Below, in pieces: positions 9,407 through 19,700 of a stretch of DNA of 64,000 bases. A program made the position numbers and the translations under genes. The stretch is from Bacteroidota bacterium. Its GTDB lineage: Bacteria > Bacteroidota > Bacteroidia > Chitinophagales > LD1. The notes below the pieces were generated by a model. That model was given only the letters and a program-made list of their open reading frames with translations. It did no database searches and had not been told where the DNA came from. Position 1 is the first letter of the stretch. The number at the start of each line of letters is the position of its first letter. Where the stretch lies: the NCBI GenBank assembly GCA_947479455.1, contig CANJZE010000013.1, positions 1 to 64,000 of the forward strand, written 5' to 3'.

Positions 9407-10850
9407 ATCCCACGCTTCCTTCCAAACTTATACTCAACAATTTCTGCGCTTCTACCATAAACTCCATGGGCAATTGTTTGAAAACTTCTTTGCAATAACC
9501 GTTAATAATCATGCTTACTGCTTCTTCGTTGGTTAACCCACGCTGATTGCAATAGAACAACAAGTCCTCACCAATTTTTGAAGTAGTTGCTTCATGCTCT
9601 ACCTTGCCGGTCATGTTTTTTATTTCCAGATATGGGAAAGTATGCGCTCCGCATTTATCGCCAATCAATAAACTATCGCACTGCGATGAGTTGTAAGCGT
9701 TATCGGCAGTTTTATGTACCTGCACTTGTCCGCGATAAGAGTTTTGTGATTTACCCGCACTGATTCCTTTACTTACAATACGACTCTTGGTGTTCTTTCC
9801 AATGTGAATCATCTTAGTACCGGTATCGGCTTGCTGATAATTATTAGTAACGGCAACAGAATAAAATTCACCGATTGAGTTATCGCCTTTCAAAATACAA
9901 GAAGGATATTTCCATGTAATGGCACTTCCGGTTTCTACTTGAGTCCAGGAAATTTTTGAATTTTTCCCTTTGCACATTCCTCGCTTCGTCACGAAATTGT
10001 AGATGCCTCCTTTGCCTTCTTTGTCACCTGGATACCAATTCTGAACGGTAGAATATTTTATCTCTGCATTATCAAGCGTTACTAATTCAACCACCGCAGC
10101 ATGCAATTGATTTTCATCGCGCATAGGAGCTGTGCAACCTTCCAGATACGAAACATAACTTCCTTCTTCTGCAATAATTAAAGTGCGCTCAAACTGACCT
10201 GTGTTTTCAGCGTTAATTCTGAAATAAGTAGAAAGCTCCATCGGGCAACGAACGCCTTTCGGAATAAAAACAAAACTTCCATCGCTAAAAACTGCGCTAT
10301 TCAAAGCTGCATAATAGTTATCGCGTTGTGGAACTACACTGCCTAGATATTGTTTTACTAATTCCGGTTGTTCACGAATGGCTTCTGAAATAGAGCAAAA
10401 AATAATTCCTTTCTCTTTCAATGATTCACGAAAAGTGGTAATCACACTTTCGCTATCCATTACATAATCAACGGCAACACCTGCCAGCAATTTCTGCTCT
10501 TGAATTGGAATGCCAAGCTTATCATAAGTCGCACGAATTTCGGGGTCCACATCATCTAAAGAGTTGATGACTTTCTTTTTCTTCTGTGCTGCGTAATAAA
10601 TAATGCTTTGGAAGTCAATGTTAGGAAAGTGAACGTTCTGCCATTTAGGTTGTTCCATCTTCAGCCAGGCCTTGTAGGCTTTTAAACGCCATTCGAGCAT
10701 CCATTCGGGTTCGTTCTTTTTTGCAGAAATAAAACGCACGGTGTCTTCACTCAAACCTACGGCCGCAAACTCTTGCTCAATGTTGGTGGTGAACCCATAT
10801 TTGTAGTCGTTAGCTACTACTTCATCTATAATTTTGTCGTTCTCTGCCAT
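9405..10850 (-). CDS. sufB: Fe-S cluster assembly protein SufB
   Basis: 481 aa; [41 protein letters not shown]. Confidence 0.95.
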   Translation of the reverse strand: MAENDKIIDEVVANDYKYGFTTNIEQEFAAVGLSEDTVRFISAKKNEPEWMLEWRLKAYKAWLKMEQPKWQNVHFPNIDFQSIIYYAAQKKKKVINSLDDVDPEIRATYDKLGIPIQEQKLLAGVAVDYVMDSESVITTFRESLKEKGIIFCSISEAIREQPELVKQYLGSVVPQRDNYYAALNSAVFSDGSFVFIPKGVRCPMELSTYFRINAENTGQFERTLIIAEEGSYVSYLEGCTAPMRDENQLHAAVVELVTLDNAEIKYSTVQNWYPGDKEGKGGIYNFVTKRGMCKGKNSKISWTQVETGSAITWKYPSCILKGDNSIGEFYSVAVTNNYQQADTGTKMIHIGKNTKSRIVSKGISAGKSQNSYRGQVQVHKTADNAYNSSQCDSLLIGDKCGAHTFPYLEIKNMTGKVEHEATTSKIGEDLLFYCNQRGLTNEEAVSMIINGYCKEVFKQLPMEFMVEAQKLLSISLEGSVG

Positions 10851-10864
10851 AAAAATTGTGGGTG

Positions 10865-10872
10865 CAAATCTA
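10865..10872 (-). promoter_or_regulatory. Bacteroidota -7 element TAGATTTG upstream of sufB
   Basis: Matches TAnnTTTG on the minus strand, ~15 bp from the ATG; no clear -33 box. Confidence 0.4.
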
Positions 10873-10961
10873 ATCGGATTTTACACAGTTTAGACAGGTT
10901 CTAAACAAAATAAACGAAGATAAAGTTCACGAAACTAGAGATTGTTCTTCCGTAACGGCAG

Positions 10962-12203
10962 TTAGGAGAGGAGTTTCTTCAGGTTTGAAGGCAAAGAAAA
11001 AACTAAACCTGCTAGTAAGGTCATTAACGCAGCTACTACCATGGGTAAGCGGGCATCGAAATTTAGAAGAAACCCTGCAATGATGGGCGGAATAGTAAAA
11101 GCAAAAGATTGAAGTGATTGTTGAATGCCCAGCATTTCGCCTTGACTTTCTTTTGCAGCCAAAGAGGAAACAATACTTGTTTGGTTAGGCTGTGTGAGCC
11201 CCTGAAAAATAGCGATGAAAGGATTGCAGAAATAAAGAAGATAAGGCTGGTCAGGCAGGAGCACAATTAAAATAGCTAGAGCTAATCCGAATAAAGAAAA
11301 ACGCAACACCTTTGAAGGTGCTAAACGCTTAGCCACTTGTCGTGTAATTCCTCCTTGTGTGATGGCTATCCAAATGCCTATGTAGCCAAACAGCATTCCT
11401 ATTTGAGCATTCGTGAAATGAAATTTATGAATGAGATAAACCTGATTGAACTGCATAAAAAAACTCCAACCGAATGCCTGAAAAAAAATAGTGAGCAATA
11501 TCACGCGCATGTTTTCCATACGAATTGCCCTTCGTAAATTATGAATGCCTGCAAAAATGGTAAGCTCTTTTGTTTCAATAGGAATAAAAGTTTCAGGAAA
11601 CTGTTTGTAAACGTAAATCATATTCACTACCGTGAGAAAAGCGGTGAACACCAACGGAGTGGAAGGATTGAACCACGAAACAATTGTTGGGCTTGAGAGA
11701 ATTCCTCCTAGGGTAGGGCCAAGAATAAATCCTAAACCAAAAGCCATGCCTACAATACCGAAATTTTTCGCTTTCTCTTCGGGTTTGCTTACATCGGCTA
11801 AAGCTGCTAAGGCTATAGAAATATTTCCACCCATAAAACCTGGGATTGCGCGCGACACAAAAAGCAACCACAACAATTTAGTGTGAATGGCATAAGCAAA
11901 AAGCGCATAGCCTATAAAAGTTCCGATGAGCGAAATCTGAAGAATTTTTTTTCTGCCAAACCGGTCTGCTAAAGTTCCCAATATGGGCGCACCAAAAAAT
12001 TGAAAGAACGGAAACGTAGCAGCGAAGAAACCATACATTATATTTCTGGCATGTTCTGCCATTTCGGGCGGCAGAATGCTTTGTGCAGGATTCAGAAATA
12101 AATTAGGAGTGATTGGAATGATGATTCCAATGCCAAGCATATCAATAAACACAGTAATAAAAACAGCGAGAAGAGGACTAATTTGCTTTTTACTGTTAGC
12201 CAT
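10962..12203 (-). CDS. MFS transporter (TCR/Tet family)
   Basis: 413 aa, ~12 TM; motif GTLADRFGRKKIL. Confidence 0.88.
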   Translation of the reverse strand: MANSKKQISPLLAVFITVFIDMLGIGIIIPITPNLFLNPAQSILPPEMAEHARNIMYGFFAATFPFFQFFGAPILGTLADRFGRKKILQISLIGTFIGYALFAYAIHTKLLWLLFVSRAIPGFMGGNISIALAALADVSKPEEKAKNFGIVGMAFGLGFILGPTLGGILSSPTIVSWFNPSTPLVFTAFLTVVNMIYVYKQFPETFIPIETKELTIFAGIHNLRRAIRMENMRVILLTIFFQAFGWSFFMQFNQVYLIHKFHFTNAQIGMLFGYIGIWIAITQGGITRQVAKRLAPSKVLRFSLFGLALAILIVLLPDQPYLLYFCNPFIAIFQGLTQPNQTSIVSSLAAKESQGEMLGIQQSLQSFAFTIPPIIAGFLLNFDARLPMVVAALMTLLAGLVFSLPSNLKKLLS

Positions 12204-12238
12204 TAGGGATTTAAAATTGGGAGATTGAGGTACAGAAA

Positions 12239-13300
12239 TTATTCTTTCACTCCCAGTGCTTTCAAAGTTTCGAGATTCAAATTGCCTACCGGCAATCCTT
12301 TGTCCTGTTGAAATTTGATAAGTGCCTCTTTTGTTTTTCCACCCATTTGGTTGTCAATAACACCCGGGTCGTACCCTTCGCGTTTCAAGGCGGTTTGAAT
12401 TTCTGAAACTTTATTGTCGGTAACTAATGGTTCACACAAAACCTCTTTCCATTCCTGATAGCCACCTTTTTTAACCAATACTTTTTTCATAATGGTTTTG
12501 TAAGTAGCAGGAACATCAATTTTGTTTTCGCGAGCAGCTTCAACTAATTTTTTTCGAGGCACTACTTTTGTTATAGCAGGCACATCTATTTCATTGGTAA
12601 TTGCTCGATTTTTCTCTACTTTTTTTGTCACTTTTTCATAAACTGCAGGAACTTCTTTTAAACACCACACTTCACAATCTTTCGGATTTGCGGATAAGCA
12701 ATTTTTATCTGCTTTTCCTCTAACCCACATTTTTGTGGCTTCTGTTACTAATTTATTTTCTGTAACTATTTCGTATTGTGCCGGTGTAGTAACCGATTTT
12801 TTAGAAGCAGCTTTTACAATAACGGTATCGTAAACTGTTTCATACTTAGCAGGTATTTTTTCAATCTTAACCGAAGCCGGTTTATCCACCACCTGCTCCT
12901 CTTTAATTTCATATTGGTCGGGTACTAAACAATGAGCGTAACATTTTCCGGGAACACCATCGGCAGGAAAATCAGGGGCACCATTCGTGTTCACAGGTTT
13001 TGTTGTAGCAACGGGCTCAACGTTTTTCACAGGTTCAACAACTTTGGTTTGTTCTTTTTTTACAACCGATGTTTCCTTTTCGGGTTCCTGCTTCACAGTT
13101 TTTTTAGGTTGCTCTTTTTGTTCAGCAGGCGTACTTGCCGGCACAGGAACTGTTTTCCCTCCTTCCCAAATTACTGCATTCGGGTTTTCGTTCTTGTACT
13201 TATCAATGTTGGGGTTGCCGGTGTTTATGAAGATTTGCGCTTGTAACGAAATGCAAAAGAAAACAGATAATGCTGCGAGTAAAATTTTTGATGGCTTCAT
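12239..13300 (-). CDS. Exported protein with C-terminal peptidoglycan-binding domain
   Basis: 353 aa; C-terminal EIQTALKREGYDPGVIDNQMGGKTKEALIKFQQDKGLPVGNLNLETLKALGV; repeated PAxY motifs. Confidence 0.8.
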   Translation of the reverse strand: MKPSKILLAALSVFFCISLQAQIFINTGNPNIDKYKNENPNAVIWEGGKTVPVPASTPAEQKEQPKKTVKQEPEKETSVVKKEQTKVVEPVKNVEPVATTKPVNTNGAPDFPADGVPGKCYAHCLVPDQYEIKEEQVVDKPASVKIEKIPAKYETVYDTVIVKAASKKSVTTPAQYEIVTENKLVTEATKMWVRGKADKNCLSANPKDCEVWCLKEVPAVYEKVTKKVEKNRAITNEIDVPAITKVVPRKKLVEAARENKIDVPATYKTIMKKVLVKKGGYQEWKEVLCEPLVTDNKVSEIQTALKREGYDPGVIDNQMGGKTKEALIKFQQDKGLPVGNLNLETLKALGVKE

Positions 13301-13409
13301 AACAAGAGTTTATGTATTGCTCAAATGTAGATTTTAATCAAATGTAGCCACAAAAATTTCGGTTGCAATTACAAACAGTTTATTCTTGCGTGTTTCAAAA
13401 AATATTCAA

Positions 13410-14234
13410 ATGGAAAATATAGCGCAGTTAAGAGAACAAATAGAGCAGGCTTGGGACGACCGTAAACTTTTGCAATACGACAAAACACAGGATGCCATAA
13501 AGGAAGCAATAGAACTGCTCGACAAAGGCAAAATAAGAATGGCAGAGCACAATCTTGCGGGCTGGACCGTGAACGAATGGCTGAAGAAAGCCGTCATTCT
13601 CTATTTCCCGATTATGCAAATGGAAACAATTGAAGTTGGTCCGTTTGAGTTTCACGATAAAATTCCGTTGAAGAAAAATTATAAGGAACTTGGTGTACGC
13701 GTAGTGCCTCACGCCATTGCACGTTATGGAAGTTATGTAGCTAAAGGAGTTATCATGATGCCCAGCTATGTAAACATTGGTGCCTATGTAGATGAAGGCA
13801 CAATGGTAGATACTTGGGCTACAGTTGGCTCATGTGCCCAAATTGGAAAGAATGTTCACTTGAGTGGTGGCGTTGGAATTGGTGGTGTGTTGGAACCAAT
13901 ACAAGCAGCACCTGTTATTATAGAGGACAACTGTTTTATCGGTTCCCGCTGTATAGTTGTAGAAGGTGTGCGGGTTGAAAAGGAAGCGGTGTTAGGTGCA
14001 AACGTGGTGTTAACCATGAGTACAAAAATTATTGATGTTACACAGAAAGAACCAATCGAATATAAAGGAGTTGTTCCTGCGCGTTCAGTAGTTATTCCCG
14101 GAAGTTACACCAAGGAATTTCCTGCTGGAAAGTACCAAGTGCCTTGTGCGCTAATCATAGGCACAAGAAAAGAATCAACTGATAAAAAGACTTCGTTAAA
14201 CGATGCGCTGCGTGAACATAGCGTGGCCGTGTAG
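13410..14234 (+). CDS. dapD: 2,3,4,5-tetrahydropyridine-2,6-dicarboxylate N-succinyltransferase
   Basis: ORF 13386..14234, MENIAQLREQIEQAWDDR start chosen; left-handed beta-helix hexapeptide repeats and DapD motifs GAYVDEGTMVDTWATVGSCAQIG. Confidence 0.93.
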   Translation: MENIAQLREQIEQAWDDRKLLQYDKTQDAIKEAIELLDKGKIRMAEHNLAGWTVNEWLKKAVILYFPIMQMETIEVGPFEFHDKIPLKKNYKELGVRVVPHAIARYGSYVAKGVIMMPSYVNIGAYVDEGTMVDTWATVGSCAQIGKNVHLSGGVGIGGVLEPIQAAPVIIEDNCFIGSRCIVVEGVRVEKEAVLGANVVLTMSTKIIDVTQKEPIEYKGVVPARSVVIPGSYTKEFPAGKYQVPCALIIGTRKESTDKKTSLNDALREHSVAV

Positions 14235-14705
14235 TTAGTTGGATAAGGCAGTACGATAATCGTGTTGCAAATCTTCATGAAAGGTGAGAATAGTTTTATT
14301 TATTTTTTTCAATTGCGCTTGATACAAATTGGTAAGAGCGGTGCTTTTATCAATAGGAATTCCTGATTGCTTTAGGATGAGAACAAAATGAATCAACAAC
14401 TCTGCTTCAGCAGTTTTAGAACCAGTGTAACGAATATATTTATTGGTGCTGCGCAAAATTTTGCGAACAGTTTTCTTTATCAAGTACAAACTATTTCCTT
14501 TTGGTATTTCACTGAAGCCAAAATCAATTTCGCTCTTAACGCCTTTTATGTAGGCGGCTTCATCGTGCGCTTCAAAAAGTAAATAGGTGAGTAGTTCTTT
14601 ATTCTCTTTTTTGAATCGAGCTAAACGATTGCATAATTCCACCAAGTCTTTTGCAGAAAGATGGCTCAGTTCCTTTTTCAATTCATTTACAGTAGCAGCT
14701 TTCAT
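14235..14705 (-). CDS. Hypothetical protein
   Basis: 156-aa ORF, convergent with dapD, helical. Confidence 0.65.
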   Translation of the reverse strand: MKAATVNELKKELSHLSAKDLVELCNRLARFKKENKELLTYLLFEAHDEAAYIKGVKSEIDFGFSEIPKGNSLYLIKKTVRKILRSTNKYIRYTGSKTAEAELLIHFVLILKQSGIPIDKSTALTNLYQAQLKKINKTILTFHEDLQHDYRTALSN

Positions 14706-14798
14706 GCGCCCAAAATAATACTCTCACACAAATTATTCTTGACGCTGATAAAACAGAGTTGATACTGGTATCTTTTTTACTTCGCATCTTTATAAAAT

Positions 14799-15353
14799 AT
14801 GTACCCAACGTTTTTAAATCCTGCGTATGCCGAAGTATTTCAATTGCCTGAAAGCAAAATTGAAATACCTAAATGCGTGGTTCAGTTTCAACATTGGAAG
14901 GGCGCGCGTTTGAAAGAAAGTTTTGGTGGCAAAGCAATTGTTTCGGTAGATAATCAACCTTTTTTTGTTGAAGTAGCCATGATTCAAAAATTTTTGAATG
15001 ATGGTTGGAACGCGCGATGGATACTACACTACAACAGAAAAAACAGCGCACCACTTTTACTTGCAGAATGGAAAGATGAGAAACTTGAAAACCAAAACCA
15101 CGAACCTATACGAGAGGCAACTATTTCGCAAAGGCTGAAAAGTATAGCTAAGTCCAATAAAAATTCCTACGAAGGTTGTTGGAACGTAGTAGCTTGGAAA
15201 GGTGATTGGATTTTATTTGCCGAAGCAAAACGCAACAACAAAGATTTATACAGCGAAGCAAAAAATAAATGGTTGGCTGCGGCACTTATTGCAGGTCTAC
15301 AACCCGAAAATTTTCTAGTGATGCAGTGGGATTATAACCCCAGATGTGCTTAA
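14799..15353 (+). CDS. Hypothetical protein
   Basis: 184-aa ORF without strong overlap; no family recognised. Confidence 0.65.
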   Translation: MYPTFLNPAYAEVFQLPESKIEIPKCVVQFQHWKGARLKESFGGKAIVSVDNQPFFVEVAMIQKFLNDGWNARWILHYNRKNSAPLLLAEWKDEKLENQNHEPIREATISQRLKSIAKSNKNSYEGCWNVVAWKGDWILFAEAKRNNKDLYSEAKNKWLAAALIAGLQPENFLVMQWDYNPRCA

Positions 15354-15373
15354 TTAATAAAAGGATACATTTT

Positions 15374-16681
15374 TCAATCCACCAATAATTTTTTCACCAC
15401 TTTTTTATTCTCTGTAAGCAATTGCACAAAATAAATTCCTGCTTCAAAAGAAAAGGGCACATTGATTTCGCATTCAATAAAATTATGTTCTTGAACCAAC
15501 CGCCCCGCGCTATCAAATATTTTGCAATTAAAATTCGCAACTCCTTCAACTGAAATGTGAAAACTGTTTCCACTACAAATAATAGTTGGATAAATGGTTG
15601 CGTTAAACGGAGCCAAATTTTTTTCTGTTTTCACCGAACTAAAAACAGTATCGCCATACAAATGCAGCGCATGAGCAAAGCAAGGAATTACACTATCGGC
15701 AGAAACTACATGCGAATTGAACAAACTAAAATCCCAACGCCAATCCCAATAAAACCACGAGGTGTTGGTAGAATCTAATTGGTGCCCCATATATTCCAAC
15801 CAATTGCAGCGGCTCGCCTCATCGGCAAATTCACCCACACCAAATTCTCCCAAAAACACAGGCCTGTTAAATGTATCGCGCCAATGATTTAGGCGTGTAA
15901 TGCCTTCGTATAAAATTGATTCATAAAAACTGGTAGGAATAATTGGGAAAGGAGTGCCCGTAGGGAAAACCGGATTTGTCCAGGTAAAACCTTGATGCGT
16001 AAAATCAACAGGGTCGTAGCAATGCCAGGTGTAAATTAAATTAGTGTCGGGCAGTGGAACATAATTAGTGTTGAAAGCAATACCTAGACTTGATGCGTTT
16101 GGTGAAACGATGATGCTGTGCGTTGTGGTATGTTGCCGAATAGAATCAACGGCATCGTTCAAAACAATATTGAGCGAATCAAGCGCGAAAAATAAAGGTG
16201 GTTCATTCAACAATTCGAAGGTGTAACGATTAGGGTCGAGGTACTTATACCTATTACTAATCACCGACCACAAATGTGCGAAGCGTTCACGATTTACGCG
16301 CCAACGCTCGTTGGTGAAAGACCATTCGTGATGGTTGTCAATAATCACATTCATTTGCAATTCATCGGCCCATTGTATAACAGAATCAATTCGTGCGAAG
16401 AGCACATGATTGGTATCTACATAATAAGGAGCAATTGAATCTGAAACGCGCGCAAAGCAAATAGGAAGTCGCAATGATTTTATGCCTGCATCTTTCATTT
16501 TTTGCAAATCGGCTTTTGAATAGCCGTTAGCAGTTGGCCAGTTTGGTTGCCATCCGGCTTCGAGCCAATTAGAAATATTCATTCCTTTTTCAAAAGCTGT
16601 ACAACGATCAGCAGCCAGCGATTGCGAAAAAGTTTCGTGAACAAAAAAAGAAAGTAAAATGAAGAGCAACTCTTTTTTCAT
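15374..16681 (-). CDS. Secreted glycoside hydrolase family 5 (cellulase-like) with T9SS type A C-terminal domain
   Basis: 435 aa; GMNISNWLEAGW, LLNEPP, FLGEFGVG; signal peptide; C-terminal AGIYFVQLLTENKKVVKKLLVD. Confidence 0.85.
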   Translation of the reverse strand: MKKELLFILLSFFVHETFSQSLAADRCTAFEKGMNISNWLEAGWQPNWPTANGYSKADLQKMKDAGIKSLRLPICFARVSDSIAPYYVDTNHVLFARIDSVIQWADELQMNVIIDNHHEWSFTNERWRVNRERFAHLWSVISNRYKYLDPNRYTFELLNEPPLFFALDSLNIVLNDAVDSIRQHTTTHSIIVSPNASSLGIAFNTNYVPLPDTNLIYTWHCYDPVDFTHQGFTWTNPVFPTGTPFPIIPTSFYESILYEGITRLNHWRDTFNRPVFLGEFGVGEFADEASRCNWLEYMGHQLDSTNTSWFYWDWRWDFSLFNSHVVSADSVIPCFAHALHLYGDTVFSSVKTEKNLAPFNATIYPTIICSGNSFHISVEGVANFNCKIFDSAGRLVQEHNFIECEINVPFSFEAGIYFVQLLTENKKVVKKLLVD

Positions 16682-16773
16682 AAGTGAAAATGTATTGAGG
16701 GTAAAAGTAACTGCATTGATTTGGTAAACTGAATCGTACGCACTATTCGTTTATGCACCATTCTAAAAACTTT

Positions 16774-19700
16774 TTACCGCATCAACGTAACTGAGCCTTT
16801 ACGTAATTCTTCGCGATGTCCGTCAAGGAATGTGAGTTTCATTTGCCAGATAAATACCGAAGGATTTTGCAGCACACCTTTGTAAGTTCCATCCCAACCA
16901 AAATTATGGTCTTGCGACTCAAAAACTTTTTCACCAATGCGATTGAAAATTTGAATATCGAGATAAGCGATGGTTTTAATGTTTCCAAACAAGCGGAACA
17001 CATCGTTGTTGCCATCGTTGTTTGGTGTAAACGCGTTAGGTACAAAAATGGAATAATCAGGAATTACTAAAACGGTTACGGTGTCAATAGCGATACAGCC
17101 TACATCATTTCTAATTTCAATTTGATAAAGCGTAGTTACATTAGGTGCCGAAACCGGATACACACAATCAATGCAGCTCAGCGTAGATGCAGGCGACCAA
17201 ATGCTCGTATAATTTCCAGCGTTACCCGTAAGTGTAAACCCAAGCGTGGTGCTTTCCCCAATATTAATGGTTGTCATTGGAGTGGCTTGCACACTAAAAT
17301 CATAGAGGTATGCCAACGAAAATGTTGAGCCAACGGTGCAATTATTTGCATCGCTAACGGTAACAGAATAATTTCCAGGAGCCACATTCAGCAAATTACT
17401 TTGCACCGAGCCATTCGACCAATCGAAGTGATATGGCAGCGAGCCACCCGTTACATTTAATAAAATGTTTCCATCAAAATTATTGGTTTCACAAGTTGGA
17501 TTACTGAACGAAGAACTCAATGCCATGCCGGCTGGTTCTGTAACCAATGCTACTGTAGAAACAGTGCACGAATTATTATCGGTTACTGTTATAGAGTATG
17601 CACCAGCACCCAAATTATTTCGGTTGAGGTTAGCGTTTCCGTCATCCCACAAATAACTATACGGTGATGTTCCGCCCGTAACGGTAATAAGAATTACACC
17701 ATCAGTATATCCCAAGCAACTTGCATTCGAATGCATTTCCACAGCGGTAAGCACAGCTGGTTCTGAGATAACAACCGATAATGTAGCCGTGCAACTATTC
17801 AAATCATTCACTACTACCGAATAATTTCCCGCTGCAATATTTGTGCGGTCTTCGGTGGTAATTGCATCGTTCCATAAATAAAAATAGCCAGGTGTTCCAC
17901 CGTTGCTTGTAATATTAATTGAACCATCACTAGCTCCGTTGCAAAGAGCATTGGTGTGCGTTTCATTCACAGTAACTAGAGTAGGTTGCGAAACGAAAAT
18001 TGAAATAGAAGCTGTGCAAGAATTCAAATCATTCACCACCACGGAATAGTTTCCTGCGGCAATATTGTTTCTGTCTTCTGTAACTGCGGCATCGTTCCAC
18101 AAATAAGTATAAGGTGGGGTAGCAGCCGAAGCAGTAATATCGATTGAACCACTGGCAGCACCAAAGCACAAAGCAGCTAAATGTGTTTCAGTAACTACAA
18201 GTGCAGTTGGCTCCGAAATATTTAGAGTAATAGAAGCCGAACACAAATTCAAATCGCGTACCGTTACCGAATAATTTCCTGCTGCAATATTATTTCTGTC
18301 TTCGGTTGTTATACCATCGTTCCATAAATAAGTATAAGGCGGTGTAGCAGCCGTAGCTGTAACATCTATGGTGCCACTGCTTCCGCCATTGCATAAAGCA
18401 TTGGTATGGGTTTCGGTTACCACTAATGCCGAAGGCTGGTTGATGGTGACCGATAAAGTAATGATACACGTGTTCACATCTGTTGCAGTAACCGAATAAA
18501 CACCGGCTAAAAGATTTGTTCTATCCTGCGTTGCAATACCATCGTTCCATAGATAGGTAAACGGTGGTGCATTGCCCACGAGTGTAACATCAATAGTTCC
18601 GCTATTGCCCGCATTGCATGTTGCATCAGCATGTGTTTCAGAAATTACTAAGCCCGCCAAACTTGAAACTGTAGCAGAAAGAGAAATAGAGCAAGCATTG
18701 TTGTCGGTTGCGGTTATCGAATAATTTCCTACCGGAATATTTGTTCTGTCCTGAGTAATTACGCCATCGTTCCATAAATAAGTGTAAGGCAAAGTAGCTC
18801 CACTCACAGTTATGTCAATGCTTCCTGCATTCACCAATCCGCATGGCACATCCACATGTGTTTCAGAAATTGCAAGTGCGGTTGGTTCAGAAATATTTAC
18901 AGCGATTGCTGCAGTACACAATTGATTATCTGAAATAGTAACCGAATAATTTCCCGTGGGAATATTATTTCTGTCTTCAGAAACTACAGCATCGCTCCAT
19001 AAATAAGTATAAGGCGAAGTTCCTCCGTTTGCTGTTACATCAATAGAACCACTGCTTCCGCCATTGCACAAAACATTTGTATGTGTTTCTGTAAAAATTA
19101 AAACTGTAGGTTCTGAAATAATAGCTGCTGTTGTAGCAGTGCATCCTGCGTTATCAGTTACCGTAACCAAATAATTAGCAGCAGGAATATTGTTTCTGTC
19201 TTCGGTAAGTACCGCATCGTTCCATAAAAAAGTATATGGCGATTGTCCGCTGTTCGCAGTTAAATCTATGGCCCCAGTGTTCCCTCCATTGCAAGCAACA
19301 TCGGTCACAGCGGTAACAAGTATCATAGTAGGTATAACAGTTACTGTTCTGCTTGCTGTAGCGGTACAGTTATTTACATCGGTTACCGTAACACTATAAC
19401 TGAAAGTTCCTATTGGCGAAACAGTGATAGCTGCCGTTAAAGAAGCATCGCTCCATAAATAAGTAGTTCCTCCGCTTGCAGTTAAAGTAGCACTTGTTCC
19501 ATTGCAAATAGTGGATGTTGAAGGGTTAATTATCGCAGTTGGTAATTGGTTTACCGTTACAGTGCTACTGGTAGTTGCCGTACATAAATTTGCATCGGTC
19601 ACCGTAACATCATAAGTGGTGGTAGTGATTGGAGAAACAGAAATGGCTGCAGTAATTGCAGCATTACTCCACAAATAATTTGTTCCGCCACCAGCAGTTA

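Noticed and set aside
12987-13337. 116-aa plus-strand ORF opposite the peptidoglycan-binding protein
   Set aside because: Antisense to a well-supported exported protein; Phe/Ser/Cys-rich composition typical of shadow ORFs.
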